Shown in pieces: positions 26,203 to 38,093 of a DNA stretch of 64,000 bases. Position 1 is the first letter of the stretch. Each line of letters starts with the position of its first letter. Below the pieces are notes generated by a model that saw only the letters and a list, made by a program, of their open reading frames with translations, had not been told where the DNA came from and searched no databases. The translations under genes and the position numbers were made by a program. The DNA lies in assembly GCA_023515745.1 (NCBI GenBank), contig JALECJ010000254.1, forward strand, positions 310,001 through 374,000, in the 5' to 3' direction. This DNA comes from Amoeboaphelidium protococcarum (Eukaryota > Aphelidiomycota > Aphelidea).

Positions 26203-26284
26203 GTCAACATGCGATAGCGGTTATTCGGTTGCCCTGCTAAGGTAATGCCCTCCGGGCGCGCAGGTTCAAATCCTGCTGTTGACG
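26203..26284 (+). tRNA. tRNA-Ser(GCT)
   Basis: 82 nt. Acceptor GTCAACA pairs with TGTTGAC, discriminator G. D-stem CGA/TCG with AGCGGTT loop. The anticodon stem TTGCC/GGTAA closes loop CTGCTAA, giving anticodon GCT (reads AGC/AGU). A long variable arm (CCTCCGGGCG) marks the serine type, and the T-arm is CAGG-TTCAAAT-CCTG. A T-run (TTCTCTTTTT) just downstream is a plausible RNA polymerase III terminator. The 3' half is the same as in the tRNA at 35781. Confidence 0.93.
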
Positions 26285-26683
26285 TTCTCTTTTTGCATTT
26301 TTGAGACTTGACTAGTATTTTGAGTTGAAGAGTGTGAATTGCTACTGCAAAGAGTGAACGTGGGAGATATTATACTCATCTCGCGTCGAGATTGAGTGGA
26401 ATCTTGCGGGAGAAACGCTCTTTTGCTTTTGTCTATTGTTGCTGTGTAATCACTTTTAATCTGAACCTGCCTGCTATAAAGTTAAGGTGAGCAGTAAAGC
26501 TGACTATTTAGTTCGCGTTTTGTCAAATGTCATCTTTACATGTACAGCCCTACTTCGATTGTTGATAGTTGAGCTATAGCGGTATAAAATGTCTATCAGA
26601 ACACTCGCGCACTGTAAAGCTCTTCCAGTTCACCTCTTGATCCATGTACTGTATACTGTAGTGATAAAGTGTCAATCATCAAT
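26285..26683. other. Intergenic, no gene seen
   Basis: 399 bp between the tRNA terminator and the left inverted-repeat boundary. No long frame, RNA or repeat that I can support. Confidence 0.5.
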
Positions 26684-26938
26684 GAAAATGTAAGAAATAA
26701 GATATGTATATATGATGGGGATGAATATATATTAAGGTCACCCACATCATAAAAATGTACAAATACATACGAGATGGTGACTGAGTGCTTCATGATATGA
26801 TTGACGCCAAGTAGTTGCACTCAACCACCAACTTTACAAAACTACTACTGACAGAGAGAGAGAGGAATCATTCAACACACAATCTACACAAAACAGAGTC
26901 TGGGAATACATTGCATCACAGCAACACCAAATACTTAC

Positions 26939-28297
26939 GTTAGTCCGGAGGTATTCAGCGTCCACTTGTAATAAATGATGGCAGGAGGTGCATGAGGAAC
27001 CTACAGTGACAAGTTAGAGTTACAGCACACACAAAGGCACGCACACAGAGAGTAAGTAAATAGGCATCCCCTTACCGAGAGCCATCCATCCAGCCATACC
27101 AATACCATCTACCAGAATGTAATAGAGTTTGGCAGCAAAGTCCCCCACGGTCAATGCTGCCCAGAATTGCCCGTCATCCGAATGCCCAACACCATATATT
27201 GCATCGTAATGACGTTCTTGAGGCAAACTCTGCTTCAGCGCAAGGCTGTCGACGGGGTTTCGGCGGGCTATGGCACAACGCAATTAGNNNNNNNNNNNNN
27301 NNNNNNNNNNNNNNNNNNNNNNNNNNNNNNNNNNNNNNNNNNNNNNNNNNNNNNNNNNNNNNNNNNNNNNNNNNNNNNNNNNNNNNNNNNNNNNNNNNNN
27401 NNNNNNNNNNNNNNNNNNNNNNNNNNNNNNNNNNNNNNNNNNNNNNNNNNNNNNNNNNNNNNNNNNNNNNNNNNNNNNNNNNNNNNNNNNNNNNNNNNNN
27501 NNNNNNNNNNNNNNNNNNNNNNNNNNNNNNNNNNNNNNNNNNNNNNNNNNNNNNNNNNNNNNNNNNNNNNNNNNNNNNNNNNNNNNNNNNNNNNNNNNNN
27601 NNNNNNNNNNNNNNNNNNNNNNNNNNNNNNNNNNNNNNNNNNNNNNNNNNNNNNNNNNNNNNNNNNNNNNNNNNNNNNNNNNNNNNNNNNNNNNNNNNNN
27701 NNNNNNNNNNNNNNNNNNNNNNNNNNNNNNNNNNNNNNNNNNNNNNNNNNNNNNNNNNNNNNNNNNNNNNNNNNNNNNNNNNNNNNNNNNNNNNNNNNNN
27801 NNNNNNNNNNNNNNNNNNNNNNNNNNNNNNNNNNNNNNNNNNNNNNNNNNNNNNNNNNNNNNNNNNNNNGTGACATCGTATGAACTCAGCACCTCCGGTT
27901 AACAGAGAGCAGTTCTGATTGTGACCAAACTTGCAGGTTGGTGGGGGTACAGAGAGAGATAGAGAGAGACCAGACAGACGGCAGATAGCAGACAGCTAGA
28001 CAGACAGACAGACAGACAGACAGAGGAGAGAGAGAGGAGAGGAGAGGAGAGGAGCAACACTTAATGTGCCAACTAGGAAGAGAGTGAGGACATACAATAC
28101 ACAAGTCCACATCGATCGGAATGACAGTGTCATTCGGTAAGTAGAGCTAAATTTACAGATGCTTACCCAAGTTGGTAGCTCCCAAAGAATTGAGAGTCGT
28201 ACTGATCAGATGCTTCCTTAAAGTATGCCTCTAAACCGGTGGGTCCTCTCTTCAGAGTTGTTTGAGGATAAGAAGTGAACGCGCGAACCAACTCCAC
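26939..28297 (-). CDS. Intron-containing gene in the left repeat, internal part lost in the gap
   Basis: Minus-strand exons can be placed at about 28167-28297 (RGPTGLEAYFKEASDQYDSQ; donor GTAAGC), 27076-27287 (after the gap; DAIYGVGHSDDGQFWAAL, donor GTAAGG) and 26939-27000 (ending before GTAAGT). The last two are separated by a 75-nt GT-AG intron (27001-27075). The middle exon is open for 70 codons. The C-terminal portion (FAAKLYYILVDGIGMAGWMA) faintly recalls the end of M36 fungalysin-type metallopeptidases, but no zinc motif is visible because the centre is unsequenced. Product not recognised; 5' and 3' ends unknown. Confidence 0.45.
27288..27869. other. Assembly gap, 582 Ns
   Basis: A run of N inside the left inverted-repeat copy. 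The size differs from the 550-N gap in the right copy, so both are probably estimated lengths over sequence that is hard to assemble. Confidence 0.99.
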
Positions 28298-28790
28298 CTT
28301 GTGAGAGTATTACCAGTTTGTTTGTTTGTCTATTTGTTTGTTTGCTCACCCCCACACGGCCCCCTCACACACACACACACACAAACACACGCGTGATCAT
28401 TCACATTGTTTGCCACTTATCTGGTTGGATACGATCAATAATCGATCAAAAATGGGATATACTGGAATTTCACTTCAAAATAATAAAACAACTTCTTAAT
28501 AGTGTATCTAGTCATGTATATTATTAATTATGGATTGTATTGATATGAACATTATTGAAATTGGTCATACTATGCTATGTCACCAGTCAAAGAGAGACAT
28601 TCTGCGGATGGCTTAGAAGACTTTACCTTTACACTCTTATTAAACGGGCGTTCTGATATACTCACTAATCAAGTTGAAGACAAACTGCCTTACAAGGTAG
28701 AGTAGAAAAATAGCAATTTTGAGAATGACTAAAACTTATCTCTTTGAGAAAGTGCTCTAAACATGACTAACGACTATCATATTTCATCTC

Positions 28791-30050
<1,260 letters not shown>

Positions 30051-30226
30051 ACTTTGATTGCTGATTTAACGCCTTGATTGAATAACTTACACTGTCTCAA
30101 TGTGGAACAAAGCCGCGATGGATCGATAAAGCGACGACGCGAGTCATGTGCGATCAAAGTTCGCGCGCGTTTGAGAATCATCCGTCATCATCATCGGCAG
30201 TCAGTCACCTTTACAAGAACGTTTCA

Positions 30227-30778
30227 ATGTCATTTAGAGGAACCGCGAGATATTAGAAATGTCTGTAAGATCAACTGTATGACCAAAAGATTGCAATTTT
30301 ATTTAGTCTCATGTAGGATGGACAGTATAGAACGAATGTGCGGCATAGCAATGCGCATTGGTTGAACTTCTAGTCTGAGGAATTGAGACTGGCGTTGAAG
30401 AGTGTCAGGTCGGAGTAGTCGATTCTGGTGGCCCCTCAGTTTCAACCTCCAAATCCTGAGGATCCCGATGATGAGTCTATGGAATAGTATCGCTGTAAAT
30501 TTGGCAAATAGAAGAAGTCAAGTCACTGGCAAGAAGATGGTCTGGATCTGAATGGAAAGATGGAAAAGCTTTTAAATCATCAGTAGAGCAGTGTGGATGA
30601 ATTCTTATCTACAGTCAGCGAGTAATTTCTGCCTCAGTCCACTGGTGATCATAAAGGACAAAAGTCTTCAGCATCACAATAGTAATAATAAGCCGCGCGT
30701 TACTCTAGAAATTCTCGCGCCAGTGTAGACAGCTCCATCGTGTCTCCTCAAGATTTTGACATTTAACTAGACTTGTGA
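30227..30778 (+). CDS. Hypothetical polar protein with TAR-encoded polyglutamine
   Basis: 183 residues from ATG to TGA, with no signal peptide or membrane segment. The first half is helical (CLQDQLYDQKIAILFSLMQD, ELRLALKSVRSEQ), followed by a proline/acidic stretch (PPNPEDPDDESMEQYRCKF) and a Ser-rich tail. A run of five glutamines near 30680 is written CAA TAG TAA TAA TAA. Family not recognised. Confidence 0.7.
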
Positions 30779-30998
30779 CTTGAATGAATTAACTTGTATA
30801 TTTAAACTTATGGAAACTTTAGATTGTAACGCTCAATGATTCGTACTCGCTCGATTCATCCATCACACACGTTTTCTCTTTAATTTTCAGTCGTTTAAAA
30901 GTTCTGGCTTTTGTCGTCATTACAATTGCACACTAAATAAGAAGCTTTAAGTTTTATCAGCTATTTAAATTTTTTGAACAAAATAAGCAATCTGAAAA

Positions 30999-32543
30999 AT
31001 GATATAGTAGGAAGTAGCGAAGGATATTGTGATTGTTGGAGGAGGACTTGTTGGCAGTCTTTTGGCCGTGGTGTTGTCTCAAAAGCCGTGGAAGCCCAAT
31101 GTTAGAGTGTATGAACAGCGTCCAGATATAAGGAAGGAGAAAATGTCTGCCGGTAAATCTATTAATCTGGCACTTAGTCATCGTGGATTGAAGTCGCTTG
31201 CTCTAGCGGGAGAGGATGTGCTGCGTGAGGTGGAGAAGATTCTGATACCTATGAAGGGACGTATGCTCCATGTTAATGAACACGATCTGTAGGAGGTGCT
31301 ATACGGCGTTCACGGCGAGTGTATCAATTCTGTTGATCGTAAAAAGCTGAATTGTATTCTATTGGATGCTTTTGAATAGCTATAGCCGGGTAAGGTGTAC
31401 TTTAAGCATGAGCTGTAGACTGTAGACTATGATACTAAGAAGCTGACTTTTAAGGATGCTGAAGGTTAAATTGTGGAGATTGGTGCTGATTTGATTATTG
31501 GCGCAGATGGAGCGTACTCTTCAGTGAGACGGGAGATGATGAAGAAGAATCGTATGAACTTCAAGCAAGAGTATATCGATCATGGATATATGGAGTTGAA
31601 TATACCTGCCTCAGCAGAGACTGGTTCGTATCAGATGTCTAGTAATCATTTGCACATTTGGCCAAAGAAGACTTTCATGATGATTGCCTTGCCTAATACT
31701 GACAAGTCTTTTACCACGACATTGTTCATGCCATACGCTGATTTTGACCACCTGAGAGCCAGCAAGGATGATCAGTTGATTATTGATTTCTTTAAGCTAA
31801 ACTTCCCGGATGCTGTGCAGTTACTCGGTGGTGAACAGGCAGTCGTTAGTGCAATGAGAAATAATGTTGTGGGATCTCTAATCTCTATCAAGTGCCATCC
31901 ATACAATTATGAGAACTCGGTCATTGTTGGCGATGCCTCCCATGCAATGGTTCCATTCTACGGGTAGGGAATGAATGCTGGTTTTGAGGACGTGTTGGTA
32001 CTTGATGAGTTCTTGCATGGCGAATCTCTGCCAGCTCAATACGGAATCTCGCAGCGTCTATCTCTGTACTCCAAGGCGAGACGTGATGATGCACATGCTA
32101 TTTGCGATCTGGCATTGTACAATTATGAGGAGATGAGAAATGACGTGTTGACTCCCGTTTATAGAATTAGAAAGACGGTAGAGAGTCTGATGAATCGTGT
32201 GGCGCCCGAGACTGTCATTCCCCTGTATAGCATGGTCTCTTTCACTTCGATTCCATACTCTCGTGTGGTGCGTCGCTGGAAGAGATAGAGTCTGATTTTC
32301 AATGCTGCGGGTGGTGCATTCATTGGTATATCGCTTGCAGTTGGACTTGTGGCTTTCAGAAGATTATTTGTGGGTTCCAACTCTGCCGCAAGTCAAGTAG
32401 TTCGCAAGATTCAAGATGGAAGTGCCGCGGGGTAAATCTCTTTAGCTCCCGTGCAAGATTCCATATTCAACTTGTACTTCAAGGTGGAAGACATGAGCAA
32501 GAATGCCTTTGAAAATGTCAAAAGTCTATTTCGCTTCCAATGA
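30999..32543 (+). CDS. KMO: Kynurenine 3-monooxygenase
   Basis: 514 residues. The FAD-binding start is DIVIVGGGLVGSLLAVVLSQ, followed by YEQRPDIR, SINLALSHRG (KMO-specific), GADGAYSSVRREMM, NHLHIWPKKTFMMIALPN, SVIVGDASHAMVPFYGQG and MNAGFEDVLVLDEFL. The C-terminus has a membrane-anchor segment (FNAAGGAFIGISLAVGLVAF), as in enzymes of the outer mitochondrial membrane. It hydroxylates L-kynurenine using NADPH and O2 in tryptophan degradation and de novo NAD synthesis (yeast BNA4). The essential GQGMNAG loop includes a TAG-encoded Gln. Confidence 0.97.
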
Positions 32544-32667
32544 AATAGATATTAAACTTTAAGAGAGACTGTGACCATTTATAATAATAATATTACCAGA
32601 AAGGAATTTAAATATCAGGTTGAAATATAAATTTTCTCAATTGCATTTCACTAAAGGATCATATAAA

Positions 32668-32937
32668 TCACTCATCGTCCTCGTCATCGTCCAGTGGACC
32701 AACCAAGTCTTCGTACGATCCTTGTGCAGGAAATTCAGCAAAAGCCTCAGCCAGAGACTCCTTCTTCAACTTGCGCTCCTCCTCAATTAGGGACATGACA
32801 AAGTTTCTACGCTGCACCTTTGGGATCACATATCCATGCCAGAACCACTCTGATAGTGCAAATCCAACGATGGAGCTGACGACAATGTGCTATAATAATG
32901 ACTTTCTCAATGGATGATAAATTCTTGGTGCCACCAT
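32668..32937 (-). CDS. Small single-pass membrane protein, possibly COX6C-like
   Basis: 89 residues: a basic N-terminus (MVAPRIYHPLRKSLLQH), one hydrophobic segment (IVVSSIVGFALSEWFWHG), a charged helix (LIEEERKLKKESLAEAF) and an acidic end (DDDEDDE). Size and layout recall mitochondrial inner-membrane subunits such as cytochrome c oxidase 6C, but there is no diagnostic residue. The call rests on architecture only. KMO faces it with 124 bp between the stops. Confidence 0.65.
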
Positions 32938-33284
32938 AATTTACTAAAATTTCCAAGACAGTAATACAGCAGGCTAACTAGCTTGATTAATAATACTGGG
33001 ATTAATAAGAAGAGCTCAAAGAACGTTGAATAAAATTCACTGAAATTCTGACGTTGCGCCTGCTCGATTATAAACGTTCAAAAGAAAGTACTCGAGGTGA
33101 ACGAAAGAAAAATTTTTGATCAGCGGCAGATTTCGGATTTAAAGTGAGAACGGGCAATAGAAATATAGAAAGACTGACTACTTATACAATTGGACTAATT
33201 GTTAGATCAATTTGCAGTCAAAAGGTGCGTTACCAGCAGTTCACGGATTTGTGACGGTAGGCGTTGGTTGACAAACGCTCTCTA

Positions 33285-34079
33285 ATGCATACATCTTTTT
33301 CAGATTACGCACTACATTGCACATTACAATGTTGGACCTCTGATATGCAACAGATCACACATCTCCGGAGCCCGTGTCAGTCACTAAATCTTCTACCTGC
33401 ACCCGATTCAATGCTAGTTGAACCATCTGCAGCGAATCCGGCACCTCCAATAACGAACTTGGAGACTCAGAACGACGATCAGAATATCTGCTTTCGATCT
33501 GCTTTCTTGTGCATAGCGGATAACTTCGAATTAGCCCCCCCCCCTCCACCGTTAAATGGTGAACGAGAGGCACAAGATCGGCGATTATCGAAGTATCCGG
33601 AACTGACACTTTCTGAAATAGCTTGCAAAAATGAGTCGTCAATTGCTGATGATTAAGTGCTGGCTTATATATATAAAATATAAGATTACGCGTCAATAAG
33701 TCACTATCATGTTTGTCACGAAAAGAGAATTCATTATATCACCTTGAGAATGCTCAATTATTTCTATATGCGCGAGTCATATAAATCTAAGTACGAATGC
33801 GCAGTTAAATGTTTGCCTGTCGTAAAGATGAGCCTGCCAGAAGGACTCGGAACTGACTTACGGTCTCCCCTGCATTTTGGGAGTCAAATGCGCCCCTTGA
33901 GATTATATAATTTGTGGAATATGCATCTTGCTTATAAATCAGCGGCTGATTTGTCTTTTCACCACAATTACCGTCCACACCATGAAGATGTTTCTTAATT
34001 TAGCAGTGATTTGCATTGGCGCATTATACGCATTGCCAAATCAAAGTTTAACACTTGTGTTAAGCTAATCAGTGTCTGA
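33285..34079 (+). CDS. Doubtful 264-codon open frame
   Basis: With TGA as the only stop, the plus strand is open from an ATG near 33285 to TGA 34077-34079. It overlaps the LolA-like gene's first 98 bases in another frame. It includes a run of ten C (33535-33544) and a TATATATATA sequence that looks more like promoter than coding. Composition is not protein-like, and I recognise nothing. The antisense frame 33355-33696 is also open. The region 32938-33981 otherwise holds no supported feature. Confidence 0.2.
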
Positions 34080-34651
34080 AGGCATTCTGCCAATTCCTGA
34101 CCAGTATCATGTCAAGTCCACCGCAGAGAACTTTTTTACCGGCACATATCCTGTAGAAGAAGTGTATGATTATGAGAATTTGAAGTTGAAGATGGAGCGT
34201 CACTTTTGACAGTCTGAATCAAACTGTCATTGTGAAGAATGGACAAACTGCTCTCTATTAGAAAACTATTGATATTCCATATTAATGTTTCGTGTATAAG
34301 GGTATCCCACGTGGCGCGTTTAAGAAGCCAGAGTATCTATTTACGCGCCTCACTGAGTTTGCCGGTAAGAAAGTCAAAGAGTACGCTAATGCGCTTAACA
34401 ATCGCGATTATGCCGACTTTAAGAAGTGGCTATATGTTGATGTTGAAACTGGTGATCGCGTTGGTGCATTGGAGAAGAACATGCTGATCACCGGAGATTG
34501 GATCGAAACCATCAAATATGTGGATTACTATTCTGAAGGAGAGCTTGATGAAAGTGTATTTCAACCTCCGGTTGATATAGAATGCCAAAATGCGGGCACC
34601 TTGCTAGAGTCGATGAGCTAAAACTTTCAATAGTTCGTTATGCAACTCTGA
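33982..34651 (+). pseudogene. LolA-like secreted protein with one +1 frameshift
   Basis: An N-terminal signal peptide (MKMFLNLAVICIGALYA) leads into PIPDQYHVKSTAENFF and YPVEEVYDYENLKLKMER, then TGA at 34207-34209. Skipping one T of the TTTTGAC at 34204-34210 continues the protein for 148 codons (YQCFVYKGIPRGAFKKPEYL, WIETIKYVDYYSEGELDESV, FQPP..IEC) to TGA at 34651. The YxDY...ldesVFqpP...C pattern fits eukaryotic LolA-like lipid-binding secreted proteins. The break may be a base-call error, a real mutation or a programmed shift. Confidence 0.65.
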
Positions 34652-34720
34652 TCTAAGTATAGCTAATGTTCCCATCAATTGCGGATTATAAGGAGGATCA
34701 GTGAGATGACTTGATTAACT

Positions 34721-35017
34721 ATGAATCAATAAATATTTTACTTAACTCAATGCGTGGTTACCTCGGTAAAGAATGTCATTCATGCCGAATATTCAATTCT
34801 TTTTAATGCACACTTGAAAGTCCATTCTCGCGCAGTCTTTTTCAATCTCACGGTATATAATGACGGCGATGGAATTATGGATGTCATCTCAAATTACGAA
34901 AGCTTCAATGCGTCTACTTTGCTGGAGCCGTATGCTCAGCAGAGGAAGAGATATAAGAAGTCTGTGTTAAATTCTTCCACGGATATCTCCAGTAAGTTAA
35001 AAAGCCGTTTGATTTGA
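34721..35017 (+). CDS. Possible fragment of a second LolA-like domain
   Basis: 98 codons starting MNQQIFYLTQCVV and ending in a basic tail, preceded in frame by TGA TTA ACT. The N(Q)xIFYL...CVV pattern resembles the start of the LolA-like fold, and the fragment follows the frameshifted LolA-like gene by 69 bp. In between, another frame reads MFPSIADYKEDQ before a TGA. This suggests either further frame damage in one gene or remains of a tandem copy. Confidence 0.4.
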
Positions 35018-35780
35018 TGTAGGTGAATGTATGATTATTATACGGAGCTGTCCAGGTTCTCGTTTCCAAAAGTTGGGCTTAGGTGACTTTATTCGAATTG
35101 TGTGTGTTGGAAGTGATGTTCAAGCACGTCTGCCCCTGAACTGAAGTTAGAAAAGTTTTTCACAAGGATCAAGACGCCACTCATTTTGATTCTTGATCCT
35201 TGAATGATAGACATCAGCCACACGGATATACATTTGATATTTCTTTGTTTCACTTCATTGATTTATTTCAACAGTGTGTCTTATTGTAGTGCGATAAACC
35301 AAAACCGCAAGGTGGGTGAGGCGGATTCTCGGTCATGTCAAACCGCTAACAATTATAAGACAATCAGCTGTAATGGATAGTAGAAAGGCCTACAACGCGT
35401 ACGACTACATTTATGTCATTTTATCTGCGTTAACAGTTCAGTATTTAGCACCGCAAATATTACATTTTCGATTATTGTTAAGTGCTTTTTACACTTCATA
35501 CTAGGACTTATAATATCGTCCCTTTGCTGGAAAGTTCCGAACGTACAGTGCAATAAAAGTCGCTTTAAATCTCATGATTACGATTACAGAGTATCGCTGT
35601 TTCTTACAAACCATCAAGTTGACTATATCAGCTTACTTATGGGGATCTCACAATGAAATGTCATAGGAACTTAAGTGCAACTTCAAAGCAAGCAAGCAAA
35701 CTTATAGTCGTTACAAATCATATAGTGTAGTACTTAGTGAATATATACTGCATAAAACTTCATTTTCATCCAAAAACCGA
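35018..35780. other. Intergenic, holding one hairpin
   Basis: 763 bp before tRNA-Ser(AGA). Apart from the 11-bp hairpin at 35163-35202, I see no feature. Short plus-strand frames are present (for example 35316-35504) but show no protein-like pattern. Confidence 0.5.
35163..35202. repeat. Perfect 11-bp inverted repeat (hairpin)
   Basis: CAAGGATCAAG (35163-35173) and CTTGATCCTTG (35192-35202) are exact reverse complements separated by 18 nt. It lies about 150 bp downstream of the LolA-like fragment and could act in 3'-end formation or be chance. Confidence 0.8.
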
Positions 35781-35862
35781 GTCGACATACCAAAGCGGTT
35801 AATGGGTTCGATTAGAAATCGCATGCCCTCCGGGCGCGCAGGTTCAAATCCTGCTGTCGACG
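35781..35862 (+). tRNA. tRNA-Ser(AGA)
   Basis: 82 nt. Acceptor GTCGACA pairs with TGTCGAC, discriminator G. D-stem CCA/TGG. The anticodon loop TTAGAAA has anticodon AGA (reads UCU and, as inosine, UCC/UCA). The anticodon stem TTCGA/TCGCA has one T-C mismatch. The variable arm and T-arm are the same as in the tRNA-Ser(GCT) at 26203. A T-run follows (CCTTTTTGG). The 5' flank CATTTTCATCCAA matches CACTTTCATCCAA before the other tRNA. Confidence 0.92.
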
Positions 35863-36027
35863 TTCCTTTTTGGCTTTTTTTATTTCTATGCAAGAATGAG
35901 CAGTTAGTGAATTGTAAGTTCAGTAGAAAGAGGCGTGTGGTAATATGCGTACGATTGTCTTTAACGCGTTCCATCATGTACCGGCTACATGTTTCCAATT
36001 TTTGGGCATTTTACACAATGTATAAAA

Positions 36028-36611
36028 TCACTCGGGAACTCTAAAATGGCTGGTATAAACTAAATGTATTATCGATTAATTTACTTTCAAGACTGTTAGA
36101 GGGAAAATAAATTTGGTATCAACTGCAGGAGTCGCAGTGTTGGAGAAGTTGGACTTGACATTTTCCAATGTGTTGATATAAAAATCGTGCTGTGAACAAA
36201 CTTAAACTCCCATATTTGAGTTACCTCTCGCGTTATGATCTGAGGCAACAAAGGTTACAATGAGATTCTGTTTGTCTGTACCAACATCTTTGAGTAGAGA
36301 AACTCTTTGTCTCAAGTGTTGATAATGCGATGCATTCTGCCTTTTACACTTGTCAGATACCCACCGATATTTTCAGCACCGGAGCATTGAGAATACAAAA
36401 AGAAGAAATCAAGGGTGGATTTGGTGTATTCATCGTGAAATGCAATATCGATATCAAATACATGTTGTTAATTGGTCTGGACGCACAGTATTTGGTCTAC
36501 GATAAATGATATATACAACGAAAGCACTAGCTAATTTTATCTGCTGACCCTTTGGATGTCTTGTGATCGCATTGTATTACTGAGAACACTGCTACTACTG
36601 TATATATGCAT
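36028..36611 (-). CDS. Unknown secreted-type protein, two exons
   Basis: Complement of join(36028..36304, 36361..36611 or 36572): 175 or 162 residues depending on which ATG is used. A 56-nt GT-AG intron (36305-36360) joins the frames. The protein reads QLVLSLYISFIVDQILC (possible signal or anchor), then VFDIDIAFHDEYTKSTLDFF, LLKDVGTDKQNLIVTFVASD and DFYINTLENVKSNFSNTATP. It looks beta-strand-rich and extracellular. Family not recognised. The 3' end is 166 bp from the tRNA. Confidence 0.6.
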
Positions 36612-36862
36612 CGAAAGTAACAAATTGATGAGCGACTGAACAGTGATAAGCTGTACACCATGAATATTTTTCCCTATAAGTATATTATGGTAGTTTTACT
36701 TCCCTGCACTTCAATAACATTATCTCTGCCAAGCCGTTGCCATTGTCGCGAAACTGCAGTATAAAAATAGATTCTGCATAATTTAAACATCAATGAGAGG
36801 ATACACTTGTTACACTCTTCAAGCCTTGATTAATACTATATACTCATAATCAAGTGACCATT

Positions 36863-37923
36863 ATGAAAGTATCGGATTATAACTTATTCGTCCAAAAGCT
36901 CAATGATGAAAGCACCAAGACTGGATTCGGTACGGTTTTAGCATATTCACTTGAAACAACTTGATTTAATTCTAATGTGTAGGGATGTTTCTGACTTTCC
37001 TGATGCCTGTACTAGTTGGTTCATATGGATTATACGCTGGGATGAAGGCGGCAAATGATCCGCCATCCATATCAACCACTTCTTATCCAGCCTACTCCAA
37101 AGTTTATGTCTCCAATTTTCAATGTGTCGCGCCAACAGGTTGTTTCGTATCGCTGAATTATAACGGTCCGGCGTCAGCCTCTTGTCGTCAAGCCATAGTT
37201 GAATAGGCAAGCTAGTCTGATGACTTACAACGTTGGGTTGACTAACAGACCAAGACTGTGTCGAATGCGTGCTCTCACTTTGCTGCGGGCGAGAATTTCC
37301 GCGTCCCTTACTGTTACACGGTTGACGCGAATGATGGTCTGCAGTTCCTGTGGAAGAAGAATCAACAATGCAGCAACTATGGCGCATTAGGAACCAAGGT
37401 GGCTGATCCCAATGCACAATGTCAGACTGCAGTTCAAATTCAGCAAATCTCCGTTAATGTTTAGCAGAAGCAGACTCAATCAAACTGGCTGCCATTATTT
37501 CCTGGTGTCTATCTTATGCTGGGACAGGAGATTGTCATGAACGACAAGAGTGTTCAGGCAATGCAACCGGTGCTTGTACAAGATGTTTTTTCTATTGGCG
37601 CAAGTAACATGTGCTGCAATGCCATGAGCAAGTCAAACTGCACCCAAGCTATTGCCAATGATTACTACGCGCTCAATGGCTCAAGTATAGTGACTATGAG
37701 AGGTCAGTATAGCGCCACGTTGTTTCGCTTGAATCCCTCGTATGATGTTATAAGTGTAACGTACAGCAACATTCCGCTTGTTGTTGCAAATGCGATTGGT
37801 TCCATCTACAGCATTGTCTTTGTCGCTTGTAGCACTCTGGTGTTGATGTACGTTCGATTCTTCAACATTGGTCCTATCTAATAAGTTGGTAATCAACAAG
37901 CTCAAAAGACAGCTAGTATATGA
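36863..37923 (+). CDS. Two-pass membrane protein with Cys-rich ectodomain, two exons
   Basis: Exons 36863-36929 and 36983-37923 with a 53-nt intron (36930-36982) give 335 residues. A short N-terminus (MKVSDYNLFVQKLNDES) precedes a hydrophobic segment (MFLTFLMPVLVGSYGLYAG). A ~230-residue loop follows with many Cys (FQCVAPTGCFVSLNY, SNACSHFAAG, PYCYTVD, QQCSNYG, NMCCNAMSKSNCTQ), then a second segment (VVANAIGSIYSIVFVACSTL). I do not recognise the family; a cell-surface or vesicular receptor-like role is possible. Confidence 0.78.
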
Positions 37924-38093
37924 AACTTATGCCAAAAATTCAATGGTTAAAAAATGAAATTTCTAATCAAATCTAATCAAATCATAACATGTCCCTTGAG
38001 GTTTTCCAGCGCGCGCGTGTCATCTTTCCTTATTAGCCAAGCATTCGTCTTCTTCACACAACATTTCAAGGCATTACAGCCAATAAATTCATT

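Larger units (their letters stand above)
26684..28684. repeat. Left copy of a ~2 kb inverted repeat, containing an assembly gap
   Basis: Read on the minus strand this matches 58410-60379 on the plus strand nearly throughout. Shared stretches include the outer edge around CATCATATATACATATCTTA and the inner edge around GTCTTCAACTTGATTAGTGA. Identity breaks off outside these limits. Differences are scattered substitutions and length changes in microsatellites (GACA, CA, CT runs). Both copies have a run of Ns at the corresponding place. It carries pieces of an intron-containing gene transcribed leftward, away from the other copy. Confidence 0.9.

Noticed and set aside
27999-28024. GACA repeat as a possible CRISPR or satellite array
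   Set aside because: A simple tetranucleotide microsatellite with no spacers.
33355-33696. 113-codon minus-strand frame beside a run of ten C
   Set aside because: Antisense to another equally open frame; the TATA-like repeat and homopolymer suggest intergenic DNA.
36190-36224. 35-nt GT-AG stretch in the gene at 36028-36611
   Set aside because: Removing it shifts the frame into an early TGA; reading through keeps the frame.
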